Assembly: GCA_938086805.1 (NCBI GenBank)
Contig: CALKDH010000107.1
Location: forward strand, 1 to 35,494
Direction: 5' to 3'
DNA length: 35,494 bases
From: an uncultured PS1 clade bacterium
GTDB taxonomy: Bacteria; Pseudomonadota; Gammaproteobacteria; PS1; Pseudothioglobaceae
Positions 1 to 10,307 of the stretch are shown here, one piece after another. The position numbers and the translations under genes are program-made. The notes beneath the pieces are model-generated. The model made no database searches. It was not told the DNA's origin and was given only the letters and a program-made list of their open reading frames with translations. Position 1 is the stretch's first letter. Each line of letters starts with the position of its first letter.

Positions 1-855
1 TTTGTTTTCCTCGCCAACTAGATAGCCAATTGCTCCACTTTCTTCACCATAACTCATGACGCAAGTAGGGCATGCATGAATACCAATTTTATGTTCAATT
101 GATAGAGCTTTTAAATCATTTGAATCGCCAAGCGTGCCATCATTATTGACCAATATCTTAGGCACCAAAAATAAGGAAATGCCTTTAATTCCTTGTGGAG
201 CATCAGGCAGGCGAGCCAAGACTAAGTGAATAATATTCTCGGCCATATCATGCTCACCCCAAGTGATGTAGATTTTTTGTCCACGAATTAAGTAATGGTC
301 ACCATTAGGCGTGGCTTTAGTTTTAAGCGAACCAACATCAGTGCCAGCATCACCTTCAGTAAGGTTCATTGTTCCACTCCATTCGCCTGAAATTAGTTTA
401 GGGAGGTAGCGCTCTTTAAGCTCTTCGCTTGCATTCAGAGTGATTGCTTCAACAGCTCCTTGAGTAAGCAGAGGGCAAAGACCCCAAGACATATTAGCAG
501 AGTGCCACATTTCTTGAACACTTGCAGCGACGACAAACGGGACGCCCTGACCTCCATAGGTAGGTGAGAATTGGAGTGAACCCCAGCCTCCTTCAACGAA
601 GTGCTGATAGGCTTCTTTAAAGCCAGCTGCAGTAGTAACTTTTCCTGAGTCGTCTATTTTTAAGCCTTCAGAGTCGCCAGGCTTATTGATTGGCTCTATT
701 TCCTCTTTTGCAAGCTTTCCGGCAGCTTCTAAGACGGTGTCAAGAATTTCAACTGTGGAGCCATCTAAACCAGTCTCATTACATAGTTTTTCAAGCTCAA
801 CAACTTCTTTCAATACAAAACCCATGTCTTCAACAGGCGCAGTATAGTTTGACAT
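1..855 (-). CDS. acyl-CoA dehydrogenase, DmdC/FadE-like (C-terminus lies beyond the left edge)
   Basis: Open minus-strand frame from the ATG at 855 to the window edge. Translates as MSNYTAPVEDMGFVLKEVVELEKLCNETGLDGS...GGQGVPFVV...MNLTEGDAGTDVGSLKT..., typical of the large acyl-CoA dehydrogenases annotated as 3-methylmercaptopropionyl-CoA dehydrogenase. Start overlaps the upstream stop by 1 nt (TAATG). Not in the ORF track because it runs off the edge. Confidence 0.85.
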   Translation of the reverse strand, partial: MSNYTAPVEDMGFVLKEVVELEKLCNETGLDGSTVEILDTVLEAAGKLAKEEIEPINKPGDSEGLKIDDSGKVTTAAGFKEAYQHFVEGGWGSLQFSPTYGGQGVPFVVAASVQEMWHSANMSWGLCPLLTQGAVEAITLNASEELKERYLPKLISGEWSGTMNLTEGDAGTDVGSLKTKATPNGDHYLIRGQKIYITWGEHDMAENIIHLVLARLPDAPQGIKGISLFLVPKILVNNDGTLGDSNDLKALSIEHKIGIHACPTCVMSYGEESGAIGYLVGEENK

Positions 856-2468
856 TACTCTCCTCCCAGGCTCTTAACTGAAGCCCTAAGCTCGTGCTTT
901 TGAATTTTCCCAGTTGCGGTTTTTGGAAGCGGACCAAAAACAACTTTTTTAGGCCGTTTAAACTTTGCCATATTGTCTTTACAAAAAGCTATAAGTTCAG
1001 CTTCAGAAGCTTCTTGACTAGGTTTGAGCTCAACAAAGGCACAAGGTACCTCCCCCCAGGTTTCGTCATCCATTGCAACAACTGCAGCCTCCCCAACTGA
1101 CGGGTGTTGATAAAGAACATTTTCAACCTCAACAGATGAAATGTTCTCTCCACCTGAAATGATAATATCCTTTGACCTGTCTTTAATCTGTATATAACCA
1201 TCATTATGAATGACTGCAAGATCGCCACTATGAAACCAGTCATCAGCAAAAGCCTCTTTTGTTGCCTCGGGATTATTCCAATAGCCCATCATACAGGTAT
1301 TGCAGCGTATCACAATCTCACCAATTGTTTCCCCATCATGGGGGACGCGATCACCAGTGTCCTGATCTATTACGCTAACATCCTCAGTCATAGGAAATCT
1401 AACCCCTTGTCTTGAGCTAAGTCTGGCAAGCTCTGCTGGGCTTTCATTCAGCCATGAGGCTTGTGGGGCAGCTTGAAGAATGTGACCATAGGTTTCTGTA
1501 AGGCCATATACATGCATAACGTTGAACCCAAGGGACATCATGCTTTCTAGAACTTTTGCAGGAGGAGGGGCGCCAGCGGTCATGACTTTGATTTCTCTAT
1601 CGAATGATTTTTTAATTTCCTCAGGAGCGTTGGCAAGCATATTGAGCATAATCGGAGCGCCACCAAAATGAGTCACATGATATTCATCAAGTAAGGCAAA
1701 TACTTTTTGTGGATCGAAAGATCTAAGGCAAACCACAGTGCCAGCGAGTGCAGCCATTGTCCAGGCGTGCCCCCACCCGTTGCAATGAAATAGAGGAACG
1801 GAGTAAAGGTAAATAGGGTGGTTAGGGAGGTTCCAGCCCACCACGGTGCCCATACTCATTAAATAGGAGCCACGATGATGATAGACAACGCCTTTAGGTT
1901 TTCCTGTTGTTCCAGAGGTATAGCTTAATGACAGAGGGCTCCATTCATCACTTGGCATGTTCCAGTCATAAAGTGGATCACCCTGGTCAACAAGTGACTC
2001 GTAGTCTACTATGTCACCTGAAACATCTGGAGCTGAGCCAGCAAAAGAGTCGTTAATTAAAACAATTTTTGGACTAACTGAGGCGATCGATAGCGCCTCA
2101 GAAGCAACTCCATAAAGCTCCCTATCAACAAAGAGAATTTTTGCATTGCTGTCATCAAAAATGTAGGCAATTGTTGGCGCGTCAAGCCTTATATTTATCG
2201 TGTTTAATATAGCTCCTGCCATTGGGATAGAAAAGTGCGATTCAAACATTTCTGGAGTATTGAATGCTAATACTGAAATCGTATCACCTGGCTCAACTCC
2301 AAAGCCATTAAGGCTTGAGGCAACTCTAACACATCTCTCTCTAGTCTGACTCCAGTTATATGACCTATCTTCATATATGACTGACTTATAGTCGCCATAA
2401 ATATCAGCAGTTCTATGTAAAAAAGAGATAGGAGTAAGGGGGACAAAATTAGCAGGGTTTTTGTTCAT
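855..2468 (-). CDS. AMP-dependent acyl-CoA synthetase, DmdB-like (medium-chain / 3-methylmercaptopropionate-CoA ligase family)
   Basis: 537 aa with the AMP-binding motif SLSYTSGTTGKPKGV, VYGLTETYG, GYWNNPEAT and the C-terminal PKTATGKIQKHELR. Confidence 0.85.
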   Translation of the reverse strand: MNKNPANFVPLTPISFLHRTADIYGDYKSVIYEDRSYNWSQTRERCVRVASSLNGFGVEPGDTISVLAFNTPEMFESHFSIPMAGAILNTINIRLDAPTIAYIFDDSNAKILFVDRELYGVASEALSIASVSPKIVLINDSFAGSAPDVSGDIVDYESLVDQGDPLYDWNMPSDEWSPLSLSYTSGTTGKPKGVVYHHRGSYLMSMGTVVGWNLPNHPIYLYSVPLFHCNGWGHAWTMAALAGTVVCLRSFDPQKVFALLDEYHVTHFGGAPIMLNMLANAPEEIKKSFDREIKVMTAGAPPPAKVLESMMSLGFNVMHVYGLTETYGHILQAAPQASWLNESPAELARLSSRQGVRFPMTEDVSVIDQDTGDRVPHDGETIGEIVIRCNTCMMGYWNNPEATKEAFADDWFHSGDLAVIHNDGYIQIKDRSKDIIISGGENISSVEVENVLYQHPSVGEAAVVAMDDETWGEVPCAFVELKPSQEASEAELIAFCKDNMAKFKRPKKVVFGPLPKTATGKIQKHELRASVKSLGGE

Positions 2469-2479
2469 TGGCTTAACTG

Positions 2480-4774
2480 TTAATTTCTTAGAGTAATGCC
2501 ATTATCTAGCATGGCAACAATTCTTGCTTGAGTTTCTTGAGTTTGGGCAAGCCTAATAAATGAGGAGCGTTCAGCATTTAAAATATCTTGCTCAGAAAAA
2601 ACTGTCCCTGCTGGACACTCTCCACCAGACATTATTCTTCCAATTTCAGTTCCAACAGTAACGTCATGTGGGGTAAGCATGCCTTTTTCATGGTTTACTT
2701 CAAGCCACTCTAGCATTTCTTGATAATGTTCAGATCCTGAAAGAGCAAGCGGCCTTCTTTCGCCAACTTTTTTTGTTTTATCTATTGACGCAAGAGCGGC
2801 ATTTAATATTCGATCCCGGTTCATTTGAAAAGTATCACTAGGTCTGCTCATAGATAAAGCGAAAGCCTCTTGTGGTGAGTTGGCTTTTCTTCCAAGCCCA
2901 ATATTCATAAATGATTTCCATGCACCTTTCTGAGTGTCATTAAGTTTTTCTGTCCATCGATAAAGCATCTCTTTACAGCCGCCACCTGCAGGGACTACAC
3001 CAACAAAAGACTCAACAAGGCCCATCACAGAGTTGGCATGACTGATAACATGATCTGCATGTAATACAACCTCAAAGCCACCCCCGATAGACATACCAAC
3101 AGGTGCAGCTATAACGGGTAGGCTAGAGTCTCTCATTTGAAGCATCGTGTTTTGAAAATAGGCAAGAAAATCATCAAGACCATCAAAGTCATTTTTTTCG
3201 AAACAGTTTCTAACACTCCAGAGGCTAACACCACAAGAAAAATGTTGAAAGTCATTGTGAATTATTACTCCTCTCAGGCCTTTATTTTCAGAGGAAGTGA
3301 CTGCATCGGATATCATATCTAGGCTCTGACTGTCGAGAGCGTTTGCTTTTGAGTGGAACTCCACAATAGCTGCACCCTCATATTCAAACCAACTAGCGGA
3401 CTCATTTGAGTTGATTGGAGCCAGAGTTTGCCGCGCCTCAGAGAATCGAAGAACACCTTTTGGCCTGACAATAGGCTTCAGTTCGCTAGAAATAGTTAGA
3501 GTGCTCAAGATTGAATTCGAGCTAGTATAAAACTTATTATTTAGGCTTTTTTCAAGAAAGTCAGGCACATCTTTTGAGCTAGTTTTAAGTCTTTTAACAA
3601 AGTAATTGATGCCAATTTCATCAATTAATTCAAAAGGCCCTTTCACCCAGTTATAGCCCAGCTTCATTGCGTCATCAATTTGGGTTACATCTTCAGTAAC
3701 TTCAGGCACTAGTGAGGCCGCATAGGATAAAGTTTCAGAAAGCACATCCCAGATAAAGAGGCCATAGCTGCTTTGGTCGCTAAGGATGGAAGTTACTCCA
3801 TTTTTTTCAGCATCTTCTAGGAGTGAAGTTTTGAGGCGCTTATGTTCAACATAGTTTCCAGTGGACAGATCTATTACCATTTTCTCATCATCAATCTGCT
3901 TATAAAAACCCTGATCATTTTTATTTCCAGTTTGACCATTGGCGATCATGTTGGATACAAACTCTATTGGCGCAGCATACTTATGAAATGCGTCATTTTC
4001 TGGCAAGATATTTTCGAGGCTTTTTGCCACGTCAGCCATTAGGTCAATACCAATTAGGTCGTAGAGTCCAAAAACTCCTGTTTTGGGAAGGCCAAGCGGT
4101 CTCCCAAAAAAAGCATCGGCTTCGGTTGGAGAGAGTTTGTATTCAAATGCCTTATGAAGGGCACACTGAATTGCAAAAACACCCACTCTGTTTGCAAGAA
4201 AGCCAGGCGTGTCTGAGCAAGGCACAACGCCTTTGCCAAGCTTGGTTTCGCAGAAAAAATCAAGCGTCTCCATCACATCTTCTTTGGTCTGCCCACCCCT
4301 GACTAGCTCTAGCAGTCTCATAAAGCGAACTGGATTAAAGAAATGAGTAATGGCAAAGCGCTCACAAAAGTCTTGAGGCATACCCTCAGTTAATAAACTA
4401 ATTGGAATAGTTGAGGTGTTAGAAGTAATGATGGTAGATTTTTTGCAGTTTTCATGAAGTTTTTTGTAGAGAGCTTTTTTAATGTCAAGTCTTTCGACGA
4501 CAGCTTCAGCAATCCAGTCGCATTCACTGAGCTCATGAAAATTATCTCTTGTATTGCCAAGATGTATAAGATCTTCAGCTTCTTTACTCATAATGCCTGG
4601 CATGTCGGGATCTTTGAGTCTCTCTAATCCTCTTAGGGCGAGGCTGTTTACATTTTCACCTTCAGTAGGAAGGTCTAGCAACCAAACCTCTATTCCTGCA
4701 TTAGCAACTTGGCCAGCAATGCCAGCACCCATCGTACCGGCGCCAATGACGCCAACTTTTATAATTTTATTCAT
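2480..4774 (-). CDS. 3-hydroxyacyl-CoA dehydrogenase / enoyl-CoA hydratase bifunctional protein (FadN-type domain order)
   Basis: 764 aa. N-terminal Rossmann GVIGAGTMGAGIAGQ and ITHFFNPVRFMRLLELV (HCDH). C-terminal crotonase fold with HFSCGVSLW, GGGFEVVLHADHVISHANSVMGLVESFVGVVPAGGGCKEML. Confidence 0.9.
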   Translation of the reverse strand: MNKIIKVGVIGAGTMGAGIAGQVANAGIEVWLLDLPTEGENVNSLALRGLERLKDPDMPGIMSKEAEDLIHLGNTRDNFHELSECDWIAEAVVERLDIKKALYKKLHENCKKSTIITSNTSTIPISLLTEGMPQDFCERFAITHFFNPVRFMRLLELVRGGQTKEDVMETLDFFCETKLGKGVVPCSDTPGFLANRVGVFAIQCALHKAFEYKLSPTEADAFFGRPLGLPKTGVFGLYDLIGIDLMADVAKSLENILPENDAFHKYAAPIEFVSNMIANGQTGNKNDQGFYKQIDDEKMVIDLSTGNYVEHKRLKTSLLEDAEKNGVTSILSDQSSYGLFIWDVLSETLSYAASLVPEVTEDVTQIDDAMKLGYNWVKGPFELIDEIGINYFVKRLKTSSKDVPDFLEKSLNNKFYTSSNSILSTLTISSELKPIVRPKGVLRFSEARQTLAPINSNESASWFEYEGAAIVEFHSKANALDSQSLDMISDAVTSSENKGLRGVIIHNDFQHFSCGVSLWSVRNCFEKNDFDGLDDFLAYFQNTMLQMRDSSLPVIAAPVGMSIGGGFEVVLHADHVISHANSVMGLVESFVGVVPAGGGCKEMLYRWTEKLNDTQKGAWKSFMNIGLGRKANSPQEAFALSMSRPSDTFQMNRDRILNAALASIDKTKKVGERRPLALSGSEHYQEMLEWLEVNHEKGMLTPHDVTVGTEIGRIMSGGECPAGTVFSEQDILNAERSSFIRLAQTQETQARIVAMLDNGITLRN

Positions 4775-5562
4775 GGGTTTGTTTTTAAAATAAATGATTT
4801 AATGGCGTCCAAAGTGCTCTTTGGGGCCTCTATTGGAAGCATATGCCCTGCGCCAGAAATAGTTGTAGTTTCTGCTCCTAAAAGCTCTGCAAGCTCTAAT
4901 CCAAATGTGTATGGAGTGTTTTTGTCTTCTGTTGCCACAATAACGTTTGAGGGGGCTTTAATATTTTTCGCACAGTTTATTCCGTTCTTATATTTGTTGC
5001 AAGCTAATAGGTCCTCAGCCAAAGGATTTGATGACATAATTTGACGCCCAATGCCAATTGGCTGCATTCCAGGCACTGCACTACTGCCTGAATGGGATCG
5101 AGATCCAAAGCCCCACCTCAACAGCATATCAGCAGCATCTTTTGTATTTTTCTGAGCAGTCTCAACAAGCGATTCATTCACAGGGATTGCTGAGGCACTA
5201 GCAACAGCAGTTAGAGATTTTAATTTGTCTTCTAAAAGAATAGCGGCTTCAAGGGCCACAAGAAAGCCCTGCGAATGGCCAACCAAGTGGATGTTTTCCG
5301 CTCCAGAGTGTTTAATAGCTTTAACTAGCCATTTGCCCATGCTTTCAATCGACTTGAGAGGCTCTCCTTCTGACAAGCTGTGTCCAGGCAAATCAGGCGC
5401 TAATACAGAGAAGCCATGAAATGCAAACCATCTAGCCTGGAGCGCCCATGATCTATGATCGAGACCACTTCCGTGGACAAAAACCACGGTCGGCTTTTTT
5501 GGATCAAATGCACAGCCCCCAGTGGCCACAAAAATATTTACTCCATCAACGACAATATTCAT
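4771..5562 (-). CDS. alpha/beta hydrolase
   Basis: 263 aa with VVFVHGSGLDHRSW, nucleophile elbow GHSQG and C-terminal GAGHMLPIEAP. 4-nt overlap with the next gene. Confidence 0.85.
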   Translation of the reverse strand: MNIVVDGVNIFVATGGCAFDPKKPTVVFVHGSGLDHRSWALQARWFAFHGFSVLAPDLPGHSLSEGEPLKSIESMGKWLVKAIKHSGAENIHLVGHSQGFLVALEAAILLEDKLKSLTAVASASAIPVNESLVETAQKNTKDAADMLLRWGFGSRSHSGSSAVPGMQPIGIGRQIMSSNPLAEDLLACNKYKNGINCAKNIKAPSNVIVATEDKNTPYTFGLELAELLGAETTTISGAGHMLPIEAPKSTLDAIKSFILKTNP

Positions 5563-6863
5563 TACGCAGTTGCCTTTTCTACTGCCTTTAGACCAACTTT
5601 AAAATCATTGATGATGTCATTAACAGATTCGATTCCAACTGACACTCTAATTAAGTCAGGGCTTGTTCCAGAAGCCTTCATCGCCTCATCATCTAGTCGC
5701 GAGTGAGTTGTGCTTGCAGGGTGAAGAACGAGTGTTCTTGAGTCACCTACATTAGCTAAATTTGATGCTAACTTAACAGAGTTAATAAATGCAGCCCCTC
5801 CTTCTCTTCCTCCTTTAACACCAAAGCATAACATTGATCCAGCGCCATTCGGAAAGAGCTCTTTTGCAATGTCGAAGGTAGGGTTTTCAGGAAGGTCAGG
5901 ATGGTTAACCCACATTACTGCAGACTGTTCCAGCAACCACTTTGCGAGCTTGATTGCATTTTTTACATGTTGGTTCATTCGAAGATTAAGAGTTTCAATG
6001 CCCTGAAGAAGTAAAAAAGCACTGTGAGGGCTCATGGCTGGGCCAAAGTCACGCATAGACTCCGCTCTAATTTTCATTGAAAGGGCTGAAGGTCCAAATT
6101 CCTCCCAGAAGTTTATTCCATGGAATGGCTCATAAGGCGTAGTAAGCTCAGGATGCTTGTTAGCAGCGCCCCAGTCAAAAGCCCCGCCATCAACAATGAC
6201 CCCCCCTACAGCTACTCCATGCCCCCCAATCCATTTTGTAACAGAGTGCACTACAACATCGGCTCCATGATCAAATGGCTTACAAAGCGCTGGTGTTGCA
6301 AATGTGGCGTCAATAACAAGAGGAAGGTTGTTTTGATGAGCAATATTTGAAATTTTGGGGAGGTTTGATACCTCTAATCCGGGGTTGCCAATCGACTCAC
6401 AAAAGACGAGTTTAGTGTTTTCCTGTATGGCTGCTTTAAGAGCTTTTTCGTCATTAATGGAGACGAAAGTACAGTCAATATTAAATCTTTTAAGGGTGTG
6501 TCTAAGAAGTGTCGCAGTTGAGCCATAGATTTGTGAGGCACTGACAATATGATCACCAGCAGAACAAAGGCTGACAAAAGTAACAAAAAGCGCACTCATG
6601 CCTGAGGCTGTACAAATTGCCCCAACACCTCCCTCTAGGGCAGCAATACGCTGCTCTAAAACGGCAACTGTAGGGTTGGTCATTCTGCTATAAATATGAC
6701 CGCCCTTTTCAATATTGAAAAGTGCAGCGGCATCATCAACAGTTTCGAAAACATACGAGGTAGTTTGATAAACAGGGACAGCCCTACTTCCAAATGAAGG
6801 GTCTGGCTCATATCCTGAATGAAGTGATATTGTTTCAGGGCCTAAGAACGAGGACTTTCCCAT
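5562..6863 (-). CDS. metY: O-acetylhomoserine sulfhydrylase (aminocarboxypropyltransferase), Cys/Met-metabolism PLP enzyme
   Basis: 433 aa with ETISLHSGYEPDPSFGSRAVPVYQTTSYVFE, YSRMTNPTVAVLEQRIAALEGG and the PLP-Lys region VVVHSVTKWIGGHGVAVGG. Confidence 0.9.
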   Translation of the reverse strand: MGKSSFLGPETISLHSGYEPDPSFGSRAVPVYQTTSYVFETVDDAAALFNIEKGGHIYSRMTNPTVAVLEQRIAALEGGVGAICTASGMSALFVTFVSLCSAGDHIVSASQIYGSTATLLRHTLKRFNIDCTFVSINDEKALKAAIQENTKLVFCESIGNPGLEVSNLPKISNIAHQNNLPLVIDATFATPALCKPFDHGADVVVHSVTKWIGGHGVAVGGVIVDGGAFDWGAANKHPELTTPYEPFHGINFWEEFGPSALSMKIRAESMRDFGPAMSPHSAFLLLQGIETLNLRMNQHVKNAIKLAKWLLEQSAVMWVNHPDLPENPTFDIAKELFPNGAGSMLCFGVKGGREGGAAFINSVKLASNLANVGDSRTLVLHPASTTHSRLDDEAMKASGTSPDLIRVSVGIESVNDIINDFKVGLKAVEKATA

Positions 6864-6974
6864 AACTATTTACTTAGAAAATAAAACCAATATTTTCTCA
6901 TAACTAGTAGCAGAGTTGTTTTGAAATTTCCTTGGCCTGCAGTATCAAAATTCAGGTCTTTGATTGCTCTTTTG

Positions 6975-7661
6975 TTAGCTTGCTTGTGATAGCTCAGAAC
7001 GCATTTGATCTATTGTTTTTTTATAGTCTTTTGTGTTGAAAATAGCAGACCCGGCTACAAATGTGTCAGCCCCAGCAGAGGCTATCTCTTTAATATTCTC
7101 AGTTTTCACTCCACCATCAATTTCAAGCCTTGTCTGAAGGCCTCTTGAATCAATTAAGTCACGAACAACTCTTAATTTTTCAAGAGTTTCGGGAATAAAT
7201 GATTGGCCACCAAAGCCTGGATTAACTGACATTAATAAAACCATATCAAGTTGATCAATAACATGGTCTAAGTGGTTAAGAGGTGTTGCAGGATTAAAAA
7301 CTAAGCCTGCCTTACAGCCACTTTCTTTAATCAGACTAATCGTTCGGTCAATATGCTCTGAGGCCTCTGGGTGAAAGGTTATGTAAGAGGCCCCAGCATT
7401 GGCAAAATCAGGAATAATTCGATCCACTGGCTTTACCATGAGGTGAACATCAATAGGCGCTGTAACTCCATGATTTCTTAAGGCCTCACAAACCAATGGC
7501 CCTATTGTTAGGTTTGGGACATAGTGATTATCCATCACGTCAAAATGAACTATGTCTGCTCCTGCATTCAAAACATTGTCAACCTCCTCACCAAGCTTGG
7601 CAAAGTTTGCAGAGAGTATTGAGGGGGCAATAAGGTTAGCTTGTTTCATGTCTCTATCCAC
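6975..7661 (-). CDS. rpe: ribulose-phosphate 3-epimerase
   Basis: 228 aa with [54 protein letters not shown] and [11 protein letters not shown]. Confidence 0.95.
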   Translation of the reverse strand: MDRDMKQANLIAPSILSANFAKLGEEVDNVLNAGADIVHFDVMDNHYVPNLTIGPLVCEALRNHGVTAPIDVHLMVKPVDRIIPDFANAGASYITFHPEASEHIDRTISLIKESGCKAGLVFNPATPLNHLDHVIDQLDMVLLMSVNPGFGGQSFIPETLEKLRVVRDLIDSRGLQTRLEIDGGVKTENIKEIASAGADTFVAGSAIFNTKDYKKTIDQMRSELSQAS

Positions 7662-9187
7662 TAATTAGTTAGAAGGCTTTTTCCTGACATCTCACTGGGC
7701 TGATCAATGTTCATGAGAGACAAAAGGGTTGGCGCTAGGTCTGCCAGTGTACCAACATGAGGGCCTAATAGCGAACTTTTCTTGTCACCAATATAAATCA
7801 ATGGAACCGGATTAGTTGTGTGAGCAGTATGACTTTTCTGAGTTATAGAGTCTTTCATTTGCTCTGCATTTCCATGATCAGCAGTAATCAAAACTTCTGT
7901 TTTTGTTTCTTTAGCCGCTTGGTGAATTTTTCCAAGACATTCATCAACAGCTTCAACCGCCTGAATTGCTGCCTCAAGATTTCCAGTATGTCCAACCATG
8001 TCGGTGTTTGCAAAATTACAGACAATAAGTCTGTATTTTTGAGAATTAATCTCAGAAACAAGAGTTTCGGTGAGTTCGAATGCGCTCATCTCCGGCTGCA
8101 GGTCGTAAGTTTTTACTTTAGGCGACTGAATAAGCTTTCTGTCTTCTCCAGGAAGGCTTTCTTCAACACCGCCATTGAAGAAAAAAGTAACGTGGGCGTA
8201 CTTTTCAGTTTCTGCAATTCTAAGCTGTTTAAATCCAAGGTCTGAGATACAATCCCCTAGAGTATTTTTTACAGATATCGGAGGAAAGGCGCAATCAAGA
8301 CCAAAGTCTTTTTTATATTCTGTTAGACAAACAAAATTGCACTCAGCAAAATATTCCCGATTAAACTCATCAAATCTGGACATTGCCAAGGCTTGAGTTA
8401 TTTCTCTGGCTCTATCAGCACGATAGTTCATAAAAATCACTAGGTCGCCATCTTCTAGCCTAACAGGGCTTCCTATTGATGTTGGGGATAGAAACTCATC
8501 ATTCTCGCCTAGGCCATATGCTTCTTGAATAGCTTCTTGCGCGCTGTTTGATTGACGCTCTCCAACTCCTTGAGAAATCAGCTTATAGGCTTTTGAAACT
8601 CTTTCCCAGCGATTATCTCTGTCCATTGCATAAAAACGCCCAGCTATTGATACAATTTTGCCAACGCCAATTTCAGAAATTTGTTTCTCTAGGTCATTGA
8701 CATAAGTTGAGGCGCTTTTAGGCGGCGTGTCGCGACCATCAGTAAAAACATGGATATAGACCTTATCACAATTTTGCTGTTTGGCTAGCTTAAGGGCTGC
8801 AAAGATATGATCTTGGTGTGAGTGAACGCCTCCATCGGATACCAGTCCAAGAAGATGAACAGCTCTTCCTTTTTTGCTTGCTGAGGCAAGTGCTTTACAA
8901 AGCACATCATTGGTAAAAAAATTACCAGACTTGATTGAATTATCTATTCTTGTATAGTCTTGCTCAATAATTCTTCCTGAGCCAATAGTTAGGTGGCCAA
9001 CCTCTGAATTACCCATTTGTCCATCTGGAAGACCAACGCTAATACCTGAGGTGCCAATAAGGGTGTTAGGATAATTCTCTAAAAGATGATTCCAATTTGG
9101 AGTCTCTGCAAGGGCAATTGCATTGTTTGATTTGTCACTCGAATAACCCCAACCATCTAGGATTAAAAGTAGTTTTGTTTTTTCCAT
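7661..9187 (-). CDS. gpmI: 2,3-bisphosphoglycerate-independent phosphoglycerate mutase
   Basis: 508 aa with [42 protein letters not shown] and [11 protein letters not shown]. Confidence 0.95.
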   Translation of the reverse strand: MEKTKLLLILDGWGYSSDKSNNAIALAETPNWNHLLENYPNTLIGTSGISVGLPDGQMGNSEVGHLTIGSGRIIEQDYTRIDNSIKSGNFFTNDVLCKALASASKKGRAVHLLGLVSDGGVHSHQDHIFAALKLAKQQNCDKVYIHVFTDGRDTPPKSASTYVNDLEKQISEIGVGKIVSIAGRFYAMDRDNRWERVSKAYKLISQGVGERQSNSAQEAIQEAYGLGENDEFLSPTSIGSPVRLEDGDLVIFMNYRADRAREITQALAMSRFDEFNREYFAECNFVCLTEYKKDFGLDCAFPPISVKNTLGDCISDLGFKQLRIAETEKYAHVTFFFNGGVEESLPGEDRKLIQSPKVKTYDLQPEMSAFELTETLVSEINSQKYRLIVCNFANTDMVGHTGNLEAAIQAVEAVDECLGKIHQAAKETKTEVLITADHGNAEQMKDSITQKSHTAHTTNPVPLIYIGDKKSSLLGPHVGTLADLAPTLLSLMNIDQPSEMSGKSLLTN

Positions 9188-9199
9188 CAGACTTGGTGC

Positions 9200-10291
9200 T
9201 TAAACATTAAATAAAAAATGAACTACATCTCCATCTTTGACAATATAATCTTTTCCTTCGGAGCGAAGCTTACCGGCATCTTTAGCTCCCTTTTCTCCAG
9301 AGTGCTCAATGTAGTCGGTGTATGAAATTGTTTCGGCGCGAATAAAGCCTTTTTCAAAGTCTCCATGTATTTTACCCGCGGCAACAGGGGCCGAGTCTCC
9401 AATATTAATTGTCCATGCTCTGACTTCTTTCGGTCCTGCAGTAAAATACGTCTGAAGTCCAAGAAGCCTGTATCCCGCTTTAATTAACCGATCAAGTCCA
9501 GACTCTGATTGACCCATTTCATCTAAAAAGCTCTGTTTGTCCTCGTCATCAAGTTCAGCAATTTCAGCCTCGATATCAGCGCAAACAGATACCACTTGGC
9601 TATTTTCTGAGCTTGCATAGTCTATCAATGTTGTGAGATGAGGATTATTTATAAACCCATCTTCGTTAACATTTGCAACATATAAAACAGGCTTTGAAGT
9701 TAATAGCTGAAGGCTTTTAATTAACTTAGTTTCCTCTTCATTAAACACTATAGATCTAACAGCTAAACCTTCTTCTAGTACTGGAAGAATTTTTTCGAGT
9801 AAGTTTTTTAGAGGCAAGCCCTCTTTCTGGCCCGCCTTTGAGTTTTTTATTGCTTTTTGATAGGCTTTTTCAGCACTAAAAAGGTCTGCAAGCGCTAGTT
9901 CAGTATTAATTGTTTCAATGTCATCCAAAGGACTAACTTTTCCTGACACATGAATAATGTCATCATTTTCGAAACAACGAACCAAATGAAGAATAGCATC
10001 TGTTTCCCTGATATTTGATAGAAATTGATTTCCAAGACCTTCACCCTTAGAGGCACCCTCTACCAGACCTGCAATATCAACAAACTCCATAGTGGTAGGA
10101 AGTATTTTTTCAGGTTTTGCAATTTCAGCAAGGTTTTGAAGTCGAAAGTCATTTACTGGAACAATTCCAATATTTGGCTCTATGGTGCAAAAAGGATAGT
10201 TTTCTGAATCTATTCCAGCCTTAGTGAGTGCATTAAAGAGAGTGGATTTACCAACATTCGGCAGTCCAACAATTCCACACTTAAAACCCAT
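9200..10291 (-). CDS. ychF: ribosome-binding ATPase/GTPase YchF
   Basis: 363 aa with [42 protein letters not shown] and C-terminal TGS-like [17 protein letters not shown]. Confidence 0.95.
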   Translation of the reverse strand: MGFKCGIVGLPNVGKSTLFNALTKAGIDSENYPFCTIEPNIGIVPVNDFRLQNLAEIAKPEKILPTTMEFVDIAGLVEGASKGEGLGNQFLSNIRETDAILHLVRCFENDDIIHVSGKVSPLDDIETINTELALADLFSAEKAYQKAIKNSKAGQKEGLPLKNLLEKILPVLEEGLAVRSIVFNEEETKLIKSLQLLTSKPVLYVANVNEDGFINNPHLTTLIDYASSENSQVVSVCADIEAEIAELDDEDKQSFLDEMGQSESGLDRLIKAGYRLLGLQTYFTAGPKEVRAWTINIGDSAPVAAGKIHGDFEKGFIRAETISYTDYIEHSGEKGAKDAGKLRSEGKDYIVKDGDVVHFLFNV

Positions 10292-10307
10292 TATTTTTTC
10301 TCCAATG

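Noticed and set aside
690-1415. Several small ORFs (690-881, 894-1100, 989-1249, 1206-1415)
   Set aside because: All overlap the acyl-CoA dehydrogenase or acyl-CoA ligase genes in other frames; treated as shadow ORFs.
3967-4302. 111-aa plus-strand ORF, and the minus-strand out-of-frame ORF 4054-4263
   Set aside because: Both lie within the HCDH/ECH gene on other frames; no recognisable domain.
7820-8245. 141-aa plus-strand ORF
   Set aside because: Fully antisense to gpmI, whose protein is unambiguous; the composition looks like a shadow ORF and no domain is recognisable.
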